From: CAYMQB01 sp964392665
GTDB lineage: Bacteria; Hydrothermota; E44-bin80
Assembly: GCA_964392665.1 (NCBI GenBank)
Contig: CAYMQB010000005.1
Coordinates: forward strand, 31,089 to 95,088
Reading direction: 5' to 3'
Length of the DNA stretch: 64,000 nucleotides
The position numbers and the translations under genes are program-made. The notes beneath the pieces were generated by a model. The model made no database searches, had not been told where the DNA came from, and saw only the letters and a program-made list of their open reading frames with translations. This document shows positions 16,839 to 24,984 of the stretch, piece after piece; position 1 is the stretch's first letter; the number at the start of each line of letters is the position of its first letter.

Positions 16839-18087
16839 CCCGTGGTTTCTTGAATGTTAGGAATAGTATCATAACCGCAAATGCAGTAATACCCGTTCCA
16901 AGAAGAGCAAACTCAACTCTAAACAGAGGTGAAAGAGGCAGCAAGAGAAGAACTATCAGTACTGCAAGAGCAATGAGCCAGGATGTCGATAATTCTTTTA
17001 TCATAGATTTTGCCAGAAGGACTCTGTTGAAAAGTTCGGAAAGAAGGAAAAAACCCGTGAAAAACGACATCAAGAGTAGATGAATCTTTCCTATTGCAAA
17101 TTCAGTTCCGTAAATGATTTCTACTATTGATTGTCCAATTGTCACGGAAATGACTATCAATGCCATGAAAACAAGTACAACGAATATAACACCGTTCTTT
17201 ATCATTCTGTTAAACGTATCATAATTCTTCAATACCTCCTGTCTCGCAAGGTGAGGGAAAATACTGATAAAGAGTGATGTAAGAATGGTTCTTGCACCTT
17301 TGAAAATCACAAGAGAAGCTGCGAAAATCCCTGCGAGACGGAAATCCCCGAGAAATTTTATGAATAGAGGTCCGAGTGCTGTGATAAATCCGCTTGAGAA
17401 GTTGATAAAGCTCGTGGGAATAATGAATAGTAACAATGTTTTTGTACTTGGCAATAAAGAGGATTCCTGTGAGAATCTTTTCCTGTGTTTCTGCATTATA
17501 ATGGTGATGAAGATAAGAGACGCGACGGGAGCAAGCAGAATGGAAAGTCCTGCAAGTCGGACATCCTTTGAAAAAATCGTGAATAATAAAAGGATGGAAA
17601 GGAGCATTACCGAATATTCTATGACTATTGAAAGTGCACTGTGTTTCAATTCACGCAAACCCTGGAGAGTACCTCTTAAGAAGAACACAAAGAAATAGAG
17701 GGCTGAAGCAACAAGGAAGATTATGTAGAGGCTTGAATAGTTAGAATAAAGGTTAGTAGTTATAAACCTGAAGAAAACAATTGAGATAAGAACGAAGAGG
17801 ATAGTTACAAAAACAGTGAATTTTGTATTTTGTCTGAAAACCCTTGTAATACTCTTTGTGTTATTGGTTGCTTCATAGATAGAAATGAAACGTGTAGCTC
17901 CATCCTTTATGCCTGTTGTAAAGAAACGTGAGACAACGATTATGGCAGACCATAGAACGCTTATGATGCCGAATTTTTCTGGACCTAAGTTTCTCGCCGC
18001 AATGATGTTGAAAATAAATAAGAATAGACCAGATAAACCATATGCAATGAAATTGAGAATTGTGCCTTTCTTTACATTTTCAGGCAT
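16828..18087 (-). CDS. MATE/Wzx-type flippase (polysaccharide biosynthesis family)
   Basis: A 419-residue polytopic membrane protein with about 12 hydrophobic helices. The start GTILNFIAYGLSGLFLFIFNIIAARNLGPEKFGIISVLWS is the classic opening of the polysaccharide biosynthesis/Wzx group in the MOP superfamily, which flips lipid-linked glycans across the inner membrane. FFLRGTLQGLRELKHSA and TALGPLFIKFLGDFRLAGIFAAS also fit. No glycosyltransferase cluster surrounds it, so its substrate is unknown. It sits 26 bp after pruA. Confidence 0.85.
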   Translation of the reverse strand: MPENVKKGTILNFIAYGLSGLFLFIFNIIAARNLGPEKFGIISVLWSAIIVVSRFFTTGIKDGATRFISIYEATNNTKSITRVFRQNTKFTVFVTILFVLISIVFFRFITTNLYSNYSSLYIIFLVASALYFFVFFLRGTLQGLRELKHSALSIVIEYSVMLLSILLLFTIFSKDVRLAGLSILLAPVASLIFITIIMQKHRKRFSQESSLLPSTKTLLLFIIPTSFINFSSGFITALGPLFIKFLGDFRLAGIFAASLVIFKGARTILTSLFISIFPHLARQEVLKNYDTFNRMIKNGVIFVVLVFMALIVISVTIGQSIVEIIYGTEFAIGKIHLLLMSFFTGFFLLSELFNRVLLAKSMIKELSTSWLIALAVLIVLLLLPLSPLFRVEFALLGTGITAFAVMILFLTFKKPRDER

Positions 18088-18113
18088 CGAACCGTTAACC
18101 TTGTGCTTCTTAT

Positions 18114-19664
18114 TTAACCAATTTTCTCTGCAATTGATTTTGCCTGTAAGAACAGGAGTAGATAGTCCCTTCCACCTGCTTTGCTATCGGTTCCAGACAT
18201 ATTGAATCCACCAAAAGGTTGTGCTGCAACCAGAGCACCGGTGCATTTTCTGTTAAGATATAGATTTCCGCAATGGAAATGCTTCCTTGCTTTTGCAATC
18301 TTCTCGGGATTCAATGAATAAGCGGCACCGGTAAGACCGTAATCCGTATCGTTGGCTATCTTTATGGCATCATCGAAGTCTTTTGCCTTTATTACGGCAA
18401 GTACGGGACCAAATATTTCGTTTTGCTCTATCGTATCGCCGGGTTTTACATCTGCAATTATCGTCGGTTGGATGAAGTGACCATTACCTTCTGCGACTTT
18501 CCCACCTATCAACAATCTACCATTCTCTGATTTTCCTTTTTCTATGAAGGATAGTATGGTATTTTTGGCTTTCTCGTTTATTACGGGTCCCATAAAATTC
18601 TCATATGTTTTTGCAGGACCAACGGTAATCTTTTTGGTTTCTTCGAGCAGTTTTTCAAGAAAGGAATCGTAAACATCGCTGACTACGATAGCGCGTGAAC
18701 AGGCTGAGCACTTCTGTCCCTGAAAACCAAAAGCAGAATAATTAACTCCTTTTGCAGCGGCGTCTAAATCCGCCTCACTATCGACTACTATTGCGTCTTT
18801 GCCACCCATTTCGGCAACAACTCTTTTTATCCATTTCTGTCCTTCTCTTGCTATCGCTGCCTGTTCAACTATCCTTAATCCTACCTCTTTTGAGCCGGTG
18901 AATGAAATGAATCTTGTTTTGGGATGTTTGACCAGATAATCTCCTACGACGCTACCACTACCTGAAACATAATTAACAACACCTTCAGGAAGCCCTGCTT
19001 CTTTTAGGATTTCCATAAAGAGATGCCCTATTTTGGGTGAGTCACTCGAAGGTTTAAGTATGATTGTATTTCCTGTTACCAGTCCCGCAGATGTCATTCC
19101 ACACAGTATTGCCATAGGGAAATTCCAAGGGGGAATGACTATGCCAACACCCAGAGGTATGTAAATAAGTTCTTCCTTTTCTCCCGGAATCTGGACAAGT
19201 GGTTGTTCTTCAGCATATCTGAGCATTTCTCTTCCATAGAAGTCGAGGAAATCGATTGCTTCTGCTACATCTGCATCCGCTTCCAGCCAGCCTTTTCCCT
19301 CTTCCAGAATTTCCCAGGCATCCATATCGAATCTTCTTCTACGCATTATCTCGGCAGCTTTAAAGAGATAATCCGCTCTTTTTTCAGGTGCAACGAATTT
19401 CCATTCTTCAAAAGTATCGAGCGCTTTTTTCATAGCCTTTTCACCGGTATCTTTATCAGCCTTCTGAAATATTCCTATAACCTGTTCCTTTTCCGAGGGA
19501 TTAAAGGATTTGAATTTGCCCTCAATCGTAATTTCTTCACCTCCGATGATTATTGGATACTCTTTTCCAAGTTCGGATTCTGCTTTCGCTATTGCTTCTT
19601 CCATCTTTTTGCGGTTTTCCGGAAGGGAAAAATCTGTGTATGTTTCATTTTTAAACTCTGTCAT
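18114..19664 (-). CDS. pruA: L-glutamate gamma-semialdehyde (1-pyrroline-5-carboxylate) dehydrogenase
   Basis: NAD-dependent aldehyde dehydrogenase that oxidises glutamate semialdehyde to glutamate in proline and arginine breakdown (RocA/PruA type). Features: IIGGEEI and SFNPSEKEQVIGIFQKA at the N-terminus, the P5CDH-like FLDFYGREMLRYAEEQPLVQ, IPPWNFPMAILCGMTSAGLVTGN, the cofactor loop ISFTGSKEVG, general base Glu in AEMGGKDAIVVDSEADLD, and the catalytic Cys in FGFQGQKCSACSRAIV. The C-terminus ends PFGGFNMSGTDSKAGGRDYLLLF. 516 residues. ATG 19664 has AAGGAGG. It is first in a six-gene minus-strand run and has its own strong promoter; argF and ridA at 33.7-35.2 kb also belong to amino-acid metabolism. 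No proline dehydrogenase nearby. Confidence 0.92.
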   Translation of the reverse strand: MTEFKNETYTDFSLPENRKKMEEAIAKAESELGKEYPIIIGGEEITIEGKFKSFNPSEKEQVIGIFQKADKDTGEKAMKKALDTFEEWKFVAPEKRADYLFKAAEIMRRRRFDMDAWEILEEGKGWLEADADVAEAIDFLDFYGREMLRYAEEQPLVQIPGEKEELIYIPLGVGIVIPPWNFPMAILCGMTSAGLVTGNTIILKPSSDSPKIGHLFMEILKEAGLPEGVVNYVSGSGSVVGDYLVKHPKTRFISFTGSKEVGLRIVEQAAIAREGQKWIKRVVAEMGGKDAIVVDSEADLDAAAKGVNYSAFGFQGQKCSACSRAIVVSDVYDSFLEKLLEETKKITVGPAKTYENFMGPVINEKAKNTILSFIEKGKSENGRLLIGGKVAEGNGHFIQPTIIADVKPGDTIEQNEIFGPVLAVIKAKDFDDAIKIANDTDYGLTGAAYSLNPEKIAKARKHFHCGNLYLNRKCTGALVAAQPFGGFNMSGTDSKAGGRDYLLLFLQAKSIAEKIG

Positions 19665-19719
19665 GGTGAAACCTCCTTCTGGTATTTTTTAAAAGCGTTA
19701 ATACTAAATAAGTCTGCTT

Positions 19720-19748
19720 ATTATAGTGAAAATATTCACATTTGTCAA
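19720..19748 (-). promoter_or_regulatory. pruA promoter with palindrome in spacer
   Basis: Minus-strand TTGACA (19748-19743), 17 bp, TATAAT (19725-19720): a full consensus. Between them sits GTGAAAATATTCAC (19726-19739), an inverted repeat with GTGAA/TTCAC arms. A protein bound there would block RNA polymerase, so it is a good operator candidate. Confidence 0.75.
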
Positions 19749-19847
19749 CAAATTTATAATCGGTCAAAGATGATGTCATTCTGAATAATCCGTTTAATAT
19801 TGACCTGTGAAGAATCCAAAAGGCGGGATGCTGAAACAAGTAGTGTC

Positions 19848-19868
19848 ACCCTGAATTCATTTCAGGGT
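19848..19868. repeat. Palindromic intergenic repeat
   Basis: ACCCTGAA, a TTCAT loop, TTCAGGGT: a perfect 8-bp hairpin inside a longer repeat-like stretch (about 19775-19890) that also contains GATGCTGAAA and TTCAGCATGACA, phrases shared with the hairpin at 33692. It lies in the 232-bp gap between pruA and the glycosyltransferase gene. No T-run follows on either strand. Confidence 0.5.
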
Positions 19869-19896
19869 CAGTATGACATTATTCAGCATGACAGGC

Positions 19897-21594
19897 TCAA
19901 AGTGGGGAATAGGGCTGTAACTTCCAGGACTTTCCACCATCTGAATACTCAAAAATATATGCTTTTTTTTCCTTAAATTCGTTGAGGAGTAGGGTGTCCT
20001 TTGCTCCTAAGTCTTTTGCGTAGATTATGTCACCTTTTTCGATGTCAGGATTGTTTCTGAATGCAACAGAGAGATAGTTATGTCTGTTTATGGTCTTTTC
20101 CTGTTCATTCTTTCCAGGTAGGTCTTTTATAAAAACGATTGCGTTGTGAATTTCCTGCTTTTTCACTTCGTTGTAGCAGTTGTTATTGGTTCCCCACACC
20201 GTATTGAATATGTGTAAGCCGGAAGGAATATAGACAAAGATGTCGAATATGAATAAAATGGTTATAAGTGATTTTACATTGAACTTCATAACACCCCTGA
20301 CCGTTAGAAGAACCAAAAGCGGGACTATTTCGAAGTAGTATTTTGGTCCCATCGGGCTAACACCGTGAAACCAGTATAGAGAAAAGAAGAGGATAGAGGT
20401 TAATATTACAGATACGGCAAAAAGATCCCAGACATCCCTTTTCCATTTGTAAAATGCAAGAGGAATGAAAGTTAGAGAAAGGAGTGGCCATCCAAAAAGA
20501 TGTAGGGAAGACGCAAAAATATTGTATAGGAAATTCAATAATGCCTTAAGCGGTGTATGGCCCAGGATGCCAAAGGTGAGCTCGCCTTTTCCCATCCCAA
20601 ATCCTATGGTATGTAGCTGTGAATTGCCATGAAGTGCATAACCAAAGCGGAAAATGCTTCCTGTGTAGATGTAGTTATCAATAAACTGTATTGAGAAAAC
20701 GGGAAGAAAGCCAAGAAGAAAGAGTAAGAACGACCTTTTTCTTATGCCTACAAGAAGAAATATGAGGATTGAAGGAATAAATGTTAAAACAGTTGTTCTT
20801 GAGAGGAAAGCAAGACCCGAAAAAATTCCGGCAAAGAACGGAAATAGATTGTTGTTTTCTTTCTTTGTTTTGCTGAGGAAAAAGAGGCTTAAGAGTATAA
20901 AGAAAAAACTCGAATTCTGATTAAGATAAGAAGATGAAACAAACAGGAATGTTGGAGATAACAGTAGAAAAACCGTTCCGGCTTTTGCTGTTTTAATGTC
21001 ATTAATATTTCTCAGAAACATAAAAAGGATGATGAGGGAAAAGGAACCTAAAAGCGGTGATAGTATGTAAGGCATACGTATGAGCTTAAATGGCGAAAGA
21101 ATTAAAGAATGTCCATGCTGTACCATGCTGAACCATTTCCCATTGCTGCTGACCATGGATTTCAGGAAGAACTCTGGATATTCTGGAAGGTTTGCCCAGA
21201 GATGTCCAGAAGAAAAAATCTTGGCCTGAAAAAAGGTAACCACAGAATCCCCTTGTGGTATGTGGTTGTATGAAAAGTAGGAGATAAGGTTAAGAGCTAT
21301 AAAGGAGATAAGCAAAACCGACAGGAGAAATGGAAACGTTTTGATTTTGCCGATATACCTTGAGTAATCAAAAACTTTTCTTAGCGGAATGATTGAAAAG
21401 AGAAAAAGAGAAACCGGTAGTATAAATATTATTGTATGTAGCTGTCGTAAGTAATAGCCAAACGATATATGATTTGAAAAACTGAATTTTCTTGTAAATT
21501 CGGGAAGGAAAAAGAAAACGATGAATGCAAAAAACAGAGAAATTATGCAGAAAAGAAGGATTTTTCCATCAAGAATTTTTCTTACTTTTCGCAT
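19897..21594 (-). CDS. GT-C-fold (family 39-like) membrane glycosyltransferase
   Basis: A 565-residue integral membrane protein with 10 or more hydrophobic helices. A first large extracytoplasmic loop carries an acidic site (SYNHIPQGDSVVTFFQAKIF), and repeated aromatic segments and GLAFLSRTTVLTFIPSI resemble dolichyl-phosphate-mannose-type (PMT/ArnT) transferases. The last ~90 residues form a soluble domain. It follows the 949-residue fusion gene by six bases, so it is probably co-transcribed with it; a role in glycosylating surface proteins is only a guess. Confidence 0.7.
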   Translation of the reverse strand: MRKVRKILDGKILLFCIISLFFAFIVFFFLPEFTRKFSFSNHISFGYYLRQLHTIIFILPVSLFLFSIIPLRKVFDYSRYIGKIKTFPFLLSVLLISFIALNLISYFSYNHIPQGDSVVTFFQAKIFSSGHLWANLPEYPEFFLKSMVSSNGKWFSMVQHGHSLILSPFKLIRMPYILSPLLGSFSLIILFMFLRNINDIKTAKAGTVFLLLSPTFLFVSSSYLNQNSSFFFILLSLFFLSKTKKENNNLFPFFAGIFSGLAFLSRTTVLTFIPSILIFLLVGIRKRSFLLFLLGFLPVFSIQFIDNYIYTGSIFRFGYALHGNSQLHTIGFGMGKGELTFGILGHTPLKALLNFLYNIFASSLHLFGWPLLSLTFIPLAFYKWKRDVWDLFAVSVILTSILFFSLYWFHGVSPMGPKYYFEIVPLLVLLTVRGVMKFNVKSLITILFIFDIFVYIPSGLHIFNTVWGTNNNCYNEVKKQEIHNAIVFIKDLPGKNEQEKTINRHNYLSVAFRNNPDIEKGDIIYAKDLGAKDTLLLNEFKEKKAYIFEYSDGGKSWKLQPYSPL

Positions 21595-21600
21595 TAAGTT

Positions 21601-24450
21601 TTAAAATTCACTTCCGAGTGAAAAATGTAGCTGCATTTTTGAAACACCATCTAGGTCTGTATGCCAGGCAGCATCGAACTTGACCACAGCGATCGTAATA
21701 TTCATCCTGATTCCTGTTCCGAAACTGAGTTTCAAATCATCTAACCTGAATATACCGTTTTCTCTGGTTGCCGTTTTAAAATCTCTTAATTGGTTGGTAA
21801 CTCCGCCAATGTCACAGAAGGTTACACCCCTTACTCCCCTTATGCTCAGCGGAAGTGGAAATCTCATCTCTAACCTGTCTATAAACGGATACCTTAGCTC
21901 GAGATTCATAAAACCTGCCTTCGTCCCATAAAAACTGTAGTAATCGAAACCTCTTATATTCTCGGTTCCGCCGAGAGAATACGATACTGCATCCTTGCCC
22001 CAGGAGGAAAAACCGAAGATTCTTGTAGCAAAAGTGAATCCCCTGGCTATCCTGAAGTAATTTCTTACATCACCAAAAAGCATTGAGTAATCGAAGGAGT
22101 TTTTTGAAATTTGTGGAATTGACTTAGCATAGGTGAACTTCCATCTTTCACCGTTTACAGGACCGGTATATCCCCAGAGAGCGGTATCTCTTACCCAGTT
22201 TATAGATGGAATAAGAACATAGTAAGGTTCAGTTTTACCTTTTCCGAAATTGTAATTTGAATCTATCCACTCATAGTATTGCTCTACGGAGAAAAGGTCC
22301 ATTTGGACGTCGAATCTATGAAACCTGTCTATTGGCAAGAGAACTGCAGTGCTTAATCCTCGGAGTGTTTCTTCGATAAACTGATACCTTTGGTCTTGAG
22401 CAGTTGGAAAAAGCAAGTAATAATTCTTCTGTTGAAAGATCGCAGCACCGATGTCCCATCTTTTAGGCAAAGACCAGTATACAATCTGGAAGTTTGAATC
22501 GAGAATATTCTTGGAGTAAAGGTTAAGAGCAACATTAAATCTATTATTGCCCAGAACATCGCTAATTGCTATTTCCACCATACTCTGGAATCCATAACCG
22601 GAAGCATAGACAAGGTAACCTCCTGCCCAATCGGTCGAGAAGTTCAGCGCGGCTTTTTTCTGTTCTCCCAGAAAATGGTCTTTAAACACCGCTGAATATC
22701 TTGTATGGTGATCTATCCTGTCAGCCAATTGCACTTTGGCATTTTCAAAAGGGTCAAACATTACATATATATCGTAACCTATATCTTCGTATCCACAGAA
22801 CGCGAGCTTCCTGCCATCCCTTGAAAGTGTTGGATTTGAAAGAGATCCGAAAACATCTGACAACCTGTATATGTTAAGACTGTCTATCTCGAGCATGTAT
22901 AGATTATTGACACCTGCCCTGTCCGAGGTGAAGATGATTTTCTTTCCATCTCCGCTGATTGCAGGGTTGCCAATATGAGATTCCCTTTCTGTAAGTTGTT
23001 CAATGTCAGTTCCATCTATTCTCATACGAAAAAGTGCATATTTACCATAATGCCAAATGGAATCCACCGTTTCTTCTCTATCCGAACAGAAAACTATGTA
23101 ATCACCTAACGGGGAGCAAACAGGATCTCTGTCATCGAAGGCATCTTCTGTAAGTCTCGAGAGTTTTTGTGTTGCAATCCTTATACTGTATATATCGCTC
23201 ATTCCATCTTTTATACCAGAAAAAACAATATCGAGTCCATCGGGAGAGAAATTTGGGGAGTAAACGGCATCACATTGTGGTCTTAATACTTTTTTCATTT
23301 TTGCATTTTCCACATTCATAATGTATATTACATCCTCTTCACCTGCTTTTGCAGAAAATGCAATGTCTTTACCATCCGGTGACCAGGAAATGCCCGGTCT
23401 CAAAAAGTGTAGAGACTCAAAAGTGGCAGATTTCCTAGCCTTCACTAATTTTTTCAGCACCTTCCCGCTAATGGCAGATAATATATATATCTCCACGTAT
23501 TGTTCTTTGTCTGTTATGTAAGCTATCTTAGTTCCATCCGGCGAAATCGAAGGACTCACATTATAAGCATTTCCCTGTTTTTCATGGTCTGTTAATCTTC
23601 TTGCTATAGTAGTAATTTCCACTTTTTTATCGTAGGATGGCCAGTACTCTTTCTTTAATGATTTCGTCCACTCTTTATTCAGCTGTTCAACAGAAAGCCC
23701 GATTGTTCTTTTCAGTGCCTTCTCAAAATCCTTTGTTTGTCTTAAAGTATGAAAAAATTCCCCTATCTTTTTCCTTCCATAGGTATCAGTGATGAATTTA
23801 TAAATGGATTGTCCTTCTTTATATGCTGCATAGCCATACGAGTAATTTAGTTCCTGAATAGTAAGGAGTTTGTCATTTATTACTGCGTCCCTGATGTAAC
23901 TCTCAGTTTCGGAATTCCAGTTAAGGGATTCAAATTCTGCCAGACCTTCCATTACCCATAAAGGCAGGGAAATCATAAGTTCGGACTGCATAATGCTGCC
24001 AAGTTTCGAACCAAAGAGCACATCGAACTGGAAAGCGTGGACCAATTCATGGTTTATTACATGCCTGAAACTTTCGTATGAGCCATCAAAAGGAAGAACC
24101 ATGCGGTTTTTGAAAATTTCGGTGAATCCACCAACAGATTCTTCAATCAAAGATAGTGTAACATTAGTTTGCTCGAAATCATTGTGCGAGTTATATATAA
24201 TCAAAGGTATCCTTTTTTTGAAATTGTGACTCATATCTTCCTTTAACTCAATATATGAATCTTCTGCGACCTGTGCAGCGAATCTAACAAGTTCTTCTTC
24301 TCCCTGATAGTAATATATTATGAAGTGGGGTGTCTTAATATTCTTCCAGTCAAAGTTTTTATACTGAATCTTATTTTGTCCGAATTCCTGAGAAGAGAGT
24401 GAAGCAAAAAAAATTAACATAAAAACGAATAAGAGACAATTTTTTTTCAA
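21601..24450 (-). CDS. Fusion: MA-type zinc peptidase, TolB-like propeller, BamA-like barrel
   Basis: A 949-residue exported protein. After the signal peptide (KNCLLFVFMLIFFASLSS) a peptidase-MA-like domain carries HELVH (residues 134-138) and a downstream VMEGLAEFE supplying the third zinc ligand. Residues about 280-590 form a WD40-like/TolB (PD40) propeller with repeats such as SPSISPDGTKIAYITD, SPNFSPDGLDIVFSG and NPTLSRDGRKLAF. The C-terminal ~330 residues look like a bacterial surface antigen (BamA/Omp85) barrel: SLGGTENIRGFDYYSFYGTKAGFMNLELRYP, ending in LHFSLGSEF with a terminal Phe. Probably an outer-membrane protein with a periplasmic or surface protease head. ATG 24450 overlaps the upstream stop (ATGA). 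Confidence 0.85.
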   Translation of the reverse strand: MKKNCLLFVFMLIFFASLSSQEFGQNKIQYKNFDWKNIKTPHFIIYYYQGEEELVRFAAQVAEDSYIELKEDMSHNFKKRIPLIIYNSHNDFEQTNVTLSLIEESVGGFTEIFKNRMVLPFDGSYESFRHVINHELVHAFQFDVLFGSKLGSIMQSELMISLPLWVMEGLAEFESLNWNSETESYIRDAVINDKLLTIQELNYSYGYAAYKEGQSIYKFITDTYGRKKIGEFFHTLRQTKDFEKALKRTIGLSVEQLNKEWTKSLKKEYWPSYDKKVEITTIARRLTDHEKQGNAYNVSPSISPDGTKIAYITDKEQYVEIYILSAISGKVLKKLVKARKSATFESLHFLRPGISWSPDGKDIAFSAKAGEEDVIYIMNVENAKMKKVLRPQCDAVYSPNFSPDGLDIVFSGIKDGMSDIYSIRIATQKLSRLTEDAFDDRDPVCSPLGDYIVFCSDREETVDSIWHYGKYALFRMRIDGTDIEQLTERESHIGNPAISGDGKKIIFTSDRAGVNNLYMLEIDSLNIYRLSDVFGSLSNPTLSRDGRKLAFCGYEDIGYDIYVMFDPFENAKVQLADRIDHHTRYSAVFKDHFLGEQKKAALNFSTDWAGGYLVYASGYGFQSMVEIAISDVLGNNRFNVALNLYSKNILDSNFQIVYWSLPKRWDIGAAIFQQKNYYLLFPTAQDQRYQFIEETLRGLSTAVLLPIDRFHRFDVQMDLFSVEQYYEWIDSNYNFGKGKTEPYYVLIPSINWVRDTALWGYTGPVNGERWKFTYAKSIPQISKNSFDYSMLFGDVRNYFRIARGFTFATRIFGFSSWGKDAVSYSLGGTENIRGFDYYSFYGTKAGFMNLELRYPFIDRLEMRFPLPLSIRGVRGVTFCDIGGVTNQLRDFKTATRENGIFRLDDLKLSFGTGIRMNITIAVVKFDAAWHTDLDGVSKMQLHFSLGSEF

Positions 24451-24827
24451 AATATCCTCCCTAATATGAAACCAATTACAATGCCGACAAGAAACGCGGT
24501 TACGATAATTCTTGCACGAACTATATCCTTCTTGAAACCCATCCTGAGTGCAGTAAAGGTTAAGATATATGCCAATGCGTTTAGTAAGAGAAAGAAAGGC
24601 AGAGTTACTACCTTTACTATCAAAGGACCAACCGTCGGTATTGTGCCAACCATTCCGAGAAGTCCGCTGAATGCCTGGGTTAGAAATCCTGCAAGGATGA
24701 CAACAAGTGCTATGATTTTCTTATCGAATCCGAGAACGACACTTACTATGACGAAAAATACAATGATAAGCCAAATCAGGACAAGTTTTTTGTATGCGGT
24801 CCAGAAATCTTTAAATCTTTTACTCAT
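24447..24827 (-). CDS. Small multi-pass membrane protein
   Basis: About 126 residues with three or four hydrophobic helices (LVLIWLIIVFFVIVSVVLGF, IIALVVILAGFLTQAFSGLLGM, FFLLLNALAYILTFTALRMGF, IVTAFLVGIVIGFILGRIF). No family recognised. I start it at ATG 24827 (MSKRFKDFW); the longer frame to 24884 would run through the promoter. There is no SD before this ATG and the -10 is eight bases away, so the mRNA is probably leaderless. It is the first gene of the operon with the fusion peptidase and the glycosyltransferase. Confidence 0.7.
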   Translation of the reverse strand: MSKRFKDFWTAYKKLVLIWLIIVFFVIVSVVLGFDKKIIALVVILAGFLTQAFSGLLGMVGTIPTVGPLIVKVVTLPFFLLLNALAYILTFTALRMGFKKDIVRARIIVTAFLVGIVIGFILGRIF

Positions 24828-24835
24828 TTGACTAA

Positions 24836-24864
24836 AAATAACACAAGACTTGAGCTTTGTCAAA
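24836..24864 (-). promoter_or_regulatory. Promoter of the 24827 operon, leaderless
   Basis: Minus-strand TTGACA (24864-24859), 17 bp, TTATTT (24841-24836), then eight bases to the ATG. Divergent from the protease promoter. Confidence 0.55.
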
Positions 24865-24872
24865 TTTTTTTC

Positions 24873-24901
24873 TTGACAAAACAAATTTGAACGAGTAAAC
24901 T
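24873..24901 (+). promoter_or_regulatory. C25 protease promoter with palindrome over the -10
   Basis: TTGACA (24873-24878), 17 bp, TAAACT (24896-24901). A perfect 12-bp palindrome CGAGTAAACTCG... arms CGAGT (24892-24896) and ACTCG (24899-24903) overlap the -10. The ~77-base leader has two SD sequences: GGAGGTGAT near 24939, followed by a four-codon ORF (24945-24959), and AAGGAGGTG before the real ATG. Confidence 0.55.
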
Positions 24902-24984
24902 CGAATATTAAGAAAGTTACTATATAGACCTACGAAGGGAGGTGATGATTTCTTTTTAGTGCTAACAACTTAAGGAGGTGTTGA

